This document shows, piece by piece, positions 6,391 to 9,773 of a stretch of 9,773 bases of DNA. Numbering within the stretch: position 1 is the stretch's first letter; every line of letters begins with the position of its first letter. Location: the NCBI GenBank assembly GCA_937983075.1, contig CALKAQ010000017.1:1-9773 (forward strand), written 5' to 3'. The position numbers and the translations under genes are program-made. Under the pieces are notes generated by a model that did not search any database, was not told the DNA's origin, and was given only the letters and a program-made list of their open reading frames with translations. The DNA is from an uncultured bacterium (lineage in GTDB: Bacteria; Bacillota; Limnochordia; DTU080; JAAYLA01).

Positions 6391-6403
6391 AGTAGGTGAC
6401 TCC

Positions 6404-6409
6404 ATTGTA
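6404..6409 (-). promoter_or_regulatory. Candidate -10 box of the multicopper oxidase gene
   Basis: On the minus strand TACAAT matches the -10 consensus in five of six positions, 51 bp upstream of the start codon. No recognisable -35 hexamer is found 16-18 bp upstream, as expected for an activator-dependent promoter. Two direct repeats lie further upstream at 6463-6501. Confidence 0.4.
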
Positions 6410-6462
6410 TCTGGAGAGCTTTGGAAGCTGCAGAGGCACTGATCCCGAATTTCACCGGGAAT

Positions 6463-6501
6463 GATGCGGGGAAATGTCAGGCAGATGCGGGGGCAAATGT
6501 C
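6463..6501. repeat. Two direct repeats with 21-bp period
   Basis: Unit A is GATGCGGGGAAATGTC (6463-6478) and unit B is GATGCGGGGGCAAATGTC (6484-6501), which differs by a 2-base insertion. Start-to-start distance is 21 bp, two helical turns. They lie in the 216-bp gap between the ABC ATPase gene (ends 6569) and the oxidase, about 55-95 bp upstream of the candidate -10. Binding by an activator of the oxidase gene is plausible. Confidence 0.55.
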
Positions 6502-6568
6502 CTGACTTTTCGGGACGTGACGCCCTATTGCCAGAACTGAAATGGTGTTAGATATATGAAAAGATGGA

Positions 6569-7462
6569 CTACATCAGGGAAACGAGGTAACCTTCTTCCA
6601 GTGTAGGGGGAACGGGCTTCGCCGCTGGATGGGGCGGCCGATCGGAAATGAGTCGGATGACAACGCCACTGGACATGCCGTTAGTCGATTGGTTCGGTTC
6701 GAGCGGTTGAAAGGCGGTCACCGTGTATTGCTTTTGGATGTCGGCGATCGCTTGCGCTGCGTCTGCGGGCAGCTGAAGCTCCCATACTTTGTCGACGGCT
6801 CGTTGCGCGAGGAGACTTGGCGTACTGCAGGCGCATACTTGACCGTCACGCAGCACGAGCATCCGGCCGTCAAACGGTTTGACGTCGGCAATGATGTGCG
6901 TACTTACGATGACGATGCGTTCGATGGACCAGCGGTTGAGGAGTCGGATCAGTTCGATGCGCCCGATGCTGTCCAATCCGGTAGTCGGCTCGTCCAAGAT
7001 GAGAATGTCGGGATCCGCCAGCAAGGCTTGGGCGAGGAAGAAGCGCTGGCGCTCGCCTTTGGAAAGCTGCGTCAGGGGGCGGTTGGCGATCTCAGTCAGA
7101 TGAAATGTATCCAACGCCCAGTCGATGCGTTGGGGAATAAGGCGGGGCGGAATGTGTTTCAGGCGCGCGAAATATTCGAGCCCCGCAGCGACGGTTTCGT
7201 TGGTGTAGACATCGATGTTCTGCGGCTTGTAGCCGATGCGGTCGCGATAAACGGTTGCTTGCCGAGCGATGTCACGACCGTTGAACATAATGCGCCCGCG
7301 GCTGGGGGCAAGGATGCCTGCGAGCATCCGAAACAGCGTCGTCTTGCCGGCACCGTTGGGGCCGACCACGCTGAACAGACCGGGGCGGATGGTGAGGTCG
7401 ACGTCGCGGATGGCCCAATGCCTGCCGTACAATTTGCTTAGGCCCTCAACCTCGAGCAGCAT
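6569..7462 (-). CDS. ABC transporter ATPase, last gene of the sigma-factor operon
   Basis: This 297-aa nucleotide-binding subunit has Walker A GPNGAGKTT (34-42), Q-loop Gln81 (GYKPQN), signature LSKGERQR (133-140), Walker B ILILDE (153-158), D-loop TGLD (161-164) and H-loop His189 (VSTH). All ATPase residues are present, so it should be active. About 75 residues follow the ATPase core and end in a Pro-rich stretch (PPHPAAKPVPPTLEE, about 276-290). This tail resembles the C-terminal extension of ABC-2 ATPases but is not otherwise recognisable. The ATG at 7462 starts two bases after the stop of the upstream membrane-protein gene, with GGAGG ten bases before it. Its partner is probably that membrane protein and/or the permease at 9150-9773. 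I see no clear terminator between this gene and the oxidase. The substrate is unknown. Confidence 0.93.
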   Translation of the reverse strand: MLLEVEGLSKLYGRHWAIRDVDLTIRPGLFSVVGPNGAGKTTLFRMLAGILAPSRGRIMFNGRDIARQATVYRDRIGYKPQNIDVYTNETVAAGLEYFARLKHIPPRLIPQRIDWALDTFHLTEIANRPLTQLSKGERQRFFLAQALLADPDILILDEPTTGLDSIGRIELIRLLNRWSIERIVIVSTHIIADVKPFDGRMLVLRDGQVCACSTPSLLAQRAVDKVWELQLPADAAQAIADIQKQYTVTAFQPLEPNQSTNGMSSGVVIRLISDRPPHPAAKPVPPTLEEGYLVSLM

Positions 7463-7464
7463 GG

Positions 7465-8367
7465 TTAACCCACCTCCAAGCGCCAAGTCGCCAGGCCGCG
7501 CCGCATCCAAGGGACGCCGACCAGCCAAAGCAATACCGTCAGTGCGAAGAGAATGATTTTCCCCGCCAGCCAAAAATCCTCGCCCGGCAAGGCCAGCAAA
7601 TCGAATCGCACTTGCCGCGAATGCATGATCAGAAAGACCGACCAGAGCGCAAATCCGGCCGAGCTGCCGATCATCCCGTTCCAACGTACGGACAAAAACA
7701 GTGTTATCGAGGCGAGCAGCAGCAGCGGCGCAAGCCAGCTCAACATCAAGGCGCCGAGGTGGAGTTCGAGGCGAAATACGCCGAGCGCAAGTGTGATCAC
7801 GGTCGCTAAAGCAATGGCGTATGCCGTCACCACCGTGAAGCGCGCAATGGCCAAGGTGGCCGGATCAATGGGGGCGGCACGTTCGGCTTCCCAATAACCG
7901 CTTTGGGTGCCGCGGAAGGCAAAGCCGACACCGACAACAGCCAAAAGCGGCAGTGCGAACATGATGAACGGTCCCACGCTGTAGGGGGTGTAGGACTGCG
8001 CGTACATCCAGCCTGCGACACCGACGGCGACGTATAACAGGGCCGTTGCCAGCCAGAATTGACGGCCTAATGCGCTCACTTGTGGTTGAATGGCGGCGAC
8101 GAGCGAGACGAGGCGCCCGGCAATCGAAGCGCGCTCGGCTTCCATGGTGGAACGAAAGCGCGGTTCCGGGACGTGTGGGCGCAAGTTTTCAATCAACGCC
8201 TGGGTCATCGCTTCGGATGGCACGGCTGTCGGCAAGACGCTCAGCTCGGCCATGATGTAGCGAAGTTCGTCGACGGTGAGAGGCCGATCGTCGGGCGTAT
8301 CTTGCCGGTCTTCGGCCAGCTCGTGGAGCAGGCGCTGGATTTTTTCTTCTTGTGGAGCATCACTCAT
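7465..8367 (-). CDS. Membrane protein in anti-sigma position with ABC-2 permease-like C-terminus
   Basis: This 300-aa protein has a hydrophilic, helix-rich N-terminus of about 105 residues, including LTVDELRYIMAELSVLP near 30-46. Six predicted membrane segments follow, starting at about 105, 132, 178, 200, 231 and 267. The gene starts with ATG inside the end of the sigma-factor gene (8-bp overlap, ATGAGTGA) with AAGGAGG nine bases upstream, and it stops 2 bp before the ATPase gene. Position and coupling suggest an anti-sigma factor, yet no HxxxCxxC zinc motif of the usual anti-sigma domain is present. The loop WEAERAAPIDPATLAIARF (about 163-181) resembles the cytosolic loop of ABC-2 permeases. 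It could be a transporter subunit, a membrane anti-sigma factor, or both. No exact family was recognised. Confidence 0.8.
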   Translation of the reverse strand: MSDAPQEEKIQRLLHELAEDRQDTPDDRPLTVDELRYIMAELSVLPTAVPSEAMTQALIENLRPHVPEPRFRSTMEAERASIAGRLVSLVAAIQPQVSALGRQFWLATALLYVAVGVAGWMYAQSYTPYSVGPFIMFALPLLAVVGVGFAFRGTQSGYWEAERAAPIDPATLAIARFTVVTAYAIALATVITLALGVFRLELHLGALMLSWLAPLLLLASITLFLSVRWNGMIGSSAGFALWSVFLIMHSRQVRFDLLALPGEDFWLAGKIILFALTVLLWLVGVPWMRRGLATWRLEVG

Positions 8368-9013
8368 GCTCCGAAGCCTCCTTCGTGCGGCCATGCGGCA
8401 GTGCTTGACCCGCGGCCGCGGTGAGCGATGCATGTAAACTTTTGAGTCCGTAGTGAAGCCGAGACTTGACGGTTCCGGGAGGAATTGCCAACACTTCGGC
8501 GATTTCGTTGAGCGACAGATCTTGGTAGAAGCGCAAATAGATGACAACACGCTGCTGCTCGGTCAAACGGCGCAATGCCTCGGCTACCCGCTGACGGTCT
8601 TCCCGCTGTTCGAGAATGTTTTCAATCGGGATGATTTCCGCATGGTTTCTTGGCTCCGCCGGCCAATTTGCGTCACCGCGCCGCGCGATTCCATCGGTGG
8701 ATTCCGAAGGCACTTCACGGCGAGTTGTCGCGGATTTTCCCCAATCCATGGCGAGGTGGGTTACGACCCGGTAGAGCCAGGTGCGAATCACCCCTGGCTT
8801 TTGCACCGTATCGGTGTTGCGGATGAGGCGGTAGAAGGCTTCTTGCACGAAGTCTTGTGCCCAATGGTAGTCGCGCACGAGGCGGAAGGCATAGCCGAAC
8901 AATTCGGCGTGATACCGCCTTACAAGGGCTTCCATGGCTTCTTGGCTGCCGCAGCGGACAGCTTCGAAGAGTTCTTCGTCAGTCTTGGTGGACCAAGCGT
9001 TGACGTTCGGCAA
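8360..9013 (-). CDS. ECF-type (group 4) RNA polymerase sigma factor
   Basis: This 217-aa alternative sigma factor should direct RNA polymerase to its own promoter set. Region 2 spans about residues 12-94 (DEELFEAVRCGSQEAMEALVR, then the DYHWAQDFVQEAFYRLIRN core and WLYRVVTHLAMDW). A variable linker of about 40 residues follows. Region 4 (about 138-196) carries the helix-turn-helix LSLNEIAEVLAIPPGTVKSRLHYGLKSL. The length and lack of region 3 are typical of ECF factors. The TTG start at 9013 has TAGGAGG eight bases upstream. The stop overlaps the start of the membrane-protein gene, so the two products are probably made in fixed proportion, as for sigma/anti-sigma pairs. Targets are not deducible; autoregulation of this operon is likely by family habit. 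Confidence 0.94.
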   Translation of the reverse strand: MPNVNAWSTKTDEELFEAVRCGSQEAMEALVRRYHAELFGYAFRLVRDYHWAQDFVQEAFYRLIRNTDTVQKPGVIRTWLYRVVTHLAMDWGKSATTRREVPSESTDGIARRGDANWPAEPRNHAEIIPIENILEQREDRQRVAEALRRLTEQQRVVIYLRFYQDLSLNEIAEVLAIPPGTVKSRLHYGLKSLHASLTAAAGQALPHGRTKEASEHE

Positions 9014-9149
9014 GGGATAGGCCTCCTACACGGTGGCATCGCGTGTTTGCGCTGTGAGCGGCCCGTGAGCTGTTCTACCGCTGCCAATTATGCATGTTGC
9101 GGCGGCTTTCCTTGGACAATCCCCTTGGCACGTGATGCGCAAAGCGGTT
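9014..9149 (-). promoter_or_regulatory. Intergenic region upstream of the sigma-factor operon
   Basis: This 136-bp gap contains the TAGGAGG ribosome binding site of the sigma gene and probably the operon promoter. Visible elements are two GTGAGC copies 11 bp apart (9054-9059 and 9065-9070) and, on the minus strand, CATAAT (9092-9087) 21 bp after TTGTCC (9119-9114). That spacing is too long for a normal housekeeping promoter. No hairpin terminator is evident for the permease gene ending at 9150. Confidence 0.35.
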
Positions 9150-9773
9150 TTAGCGCACCCAGCGCTCGCCCTTTGCGGCGAACACGCCGCCTATAGCGAG
9201 CAAAACTACGCCGCCTGCCAGCAGCCACCAGCGGGTTGCTTCGAGCGACCATTGTTCGAGCGGCGCTCGCAAATAGAGCACGTGAAACGGCCCCGTGTAG
9301 CTGCCGCCGGTCATCCAGGCAAACGCCCAGTAGCCAGCGGCGCCAATCAGGCCGCCCAAACTCGTGCGGGCGATGAGCGAGGCCAACACCGCAAGACCGG
9401 TGAAGAACAGCGCTGGTGGCCCTAACAGGACAATGGTATCTTTAAGCGGCAGCGTGAGTGCGACCGGACGCAAGTACAATACGTGCACGCCGACGAGAAA
9501 AACCGCCGCTACGGCAATCCAAAGTACAAACGTATTGAAGAGGCGGATTGCCAGCAGCCGGGCGGGGCCGCCGGGTTGTGCCGGACGCCAGTCCGCCGTT
9601 CCTTCGGTCCATTCCCGTGTTACGGTGTCACTGACGAACAGTCCGGCGAGCATGGGGAGCAGAAGCTCCAGATGGACGAGCGCGGCAAGAACGTTGCGAA
9701 ACTCTCGGGGACCGCTGAGCAGGCCCCAAAGAATTAACGCGAAACCGGCCGGGATCGCAAGGTGAATCCACGT
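9150..9773 (-). CDS. ABC-2 type permease, 5' end beyond window edge
   Basis: The reading frame is open to the right edge of the window, so the start lies outside; 207 residues are visible. An internal ATG at 9653 is not the start, because upstream codons continue as coding-like membrane sequence (WIHLAIPAGFALILWGLLSG). About six hydrophobic segments are visible. Between the second and third is a cytosolic loop, SDTVTREWTEGTADWRPAQP, typical of ABC-2 permeases, so only a short N-terminus is missing. It ends with AAKGERWVR. It lies 136 bp upstream of the sigma factor on the same strand and could work with the ATPase at 6569-7462 or with one outside the window. The substrate is unknown. Confidence 0.85.
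   Translation of the reverse strand, partial: TWIHLAIPAGFALILWGLLSGPREFRNVLAALVHLELLLPMLAGLFVSDTVTREWTEGTADWRPAQPGGPARLLAIRLFNTFVLWIAVAAVFLVGVHVLYLRPVALTLPLKDTIVLLGPPALFFTGLAVLASLIARTSLGGLIGAAGYWAFAWMTGGSYTGPFHVLYLRAPLEQWSLEATRWWLLAGGVVLLAIGGVFAAKGERWVR

Noticed and set aside
6629..7441. Plus-strand ORF of 270 codons
   Set aside because: It is antisense to the ABC ATPase with intact Walker motifs; a shadow of its codon bias.
9087..9119. Housekeeping promoter TTGTCC / CATAAT for the sigma operon
   Set aside because: The spacer is 21 bp, too long for a normal sigma-A promoter; kept only as a note.
8453..9196. Plus-strand ORF of 247 codons
   Set aside because: It is antisense to the ECF sigma factor and has no recognisable motif.
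1..9773. Insertion sequences, attachment sites, CRISPR or a tRNA-borne integrative element
   Set aside because: No transposase or integrase gene, no repeat of the tRNA 3' end, and no spaced repeat array were seen.

Overview
The window looks like a chromosomal segment from a mid-GC Gram-positive bacterium, probably a Bacillota member of the Bacillales/Alicyclobacillaceae type. The reasons are near-perfect AAGGAGG ribosome binding sites in front of almost every gene, frequent TTG and GTG starts, a tRNA with encoded CCA, and the gene content. The assignment is an inference by eye. No mobile element, CRISPR array or rRNA is visible.

Layout, left to right. A tRNA-Val(CAC) gene (9-85) and its hairpin terminator come first, followed by a plus-strand beta-carbonic anhydrase (251-901). 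The rest of the window is on the minus strand. A bidirectional hairpin (971-1004) separates the carbonic anhydrase from a convergent gene for a small secreted protein of unknown family (1065-1754). Next is a compact three-gene operon, 5109 down to 1969: a TetR-family repressor, an ABC ATPase and a two-half ABC-2 type permease. This resembles the regulator/exporter units for polyketide-like or other hydrophobic toxic compounds. Its promoter region carries two copies of a GTCGACCA-N3-TGGTCGAC-type palindrome, a convincing autorepression operator pair. The genes overlap (68 bp and 7 bp), which suggests translational coupling.

Upstream of that operon, behind a strong intrinsic terminator (5192-5233), lies a membrane-anchored two-domain multicopper oxidase (5261-6352). 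Its 5' region has a candidate -10 box, a leader hairpin and a pair of direct repeats exactly 21 bp apart, the arrangement expected of an activator site.

The right end holds a second ABC system controlled by an ECF sigma factor. The order is sigma factor (9013-8360), a 300-aa membrane protein with a long cytosolic N-terminus (8367-7465), and an ABC ATPase (7462-6569). The sigma and membrane-protein genes overlap by 8 bp, and 2 bp separate the latter from the ATPase. Upstream on the same strand is a nearly complete ABC-2 permease cut by the window edge (9773-9150). The membrane protein sits where an anti-sigma factor is expected, but it has no zinc-finger motif and its C-terminal half looks like an ABC-2 permease. 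The sigma factor may therefore be controlled by a transporter-like protein. This is the most interesting system in the window.
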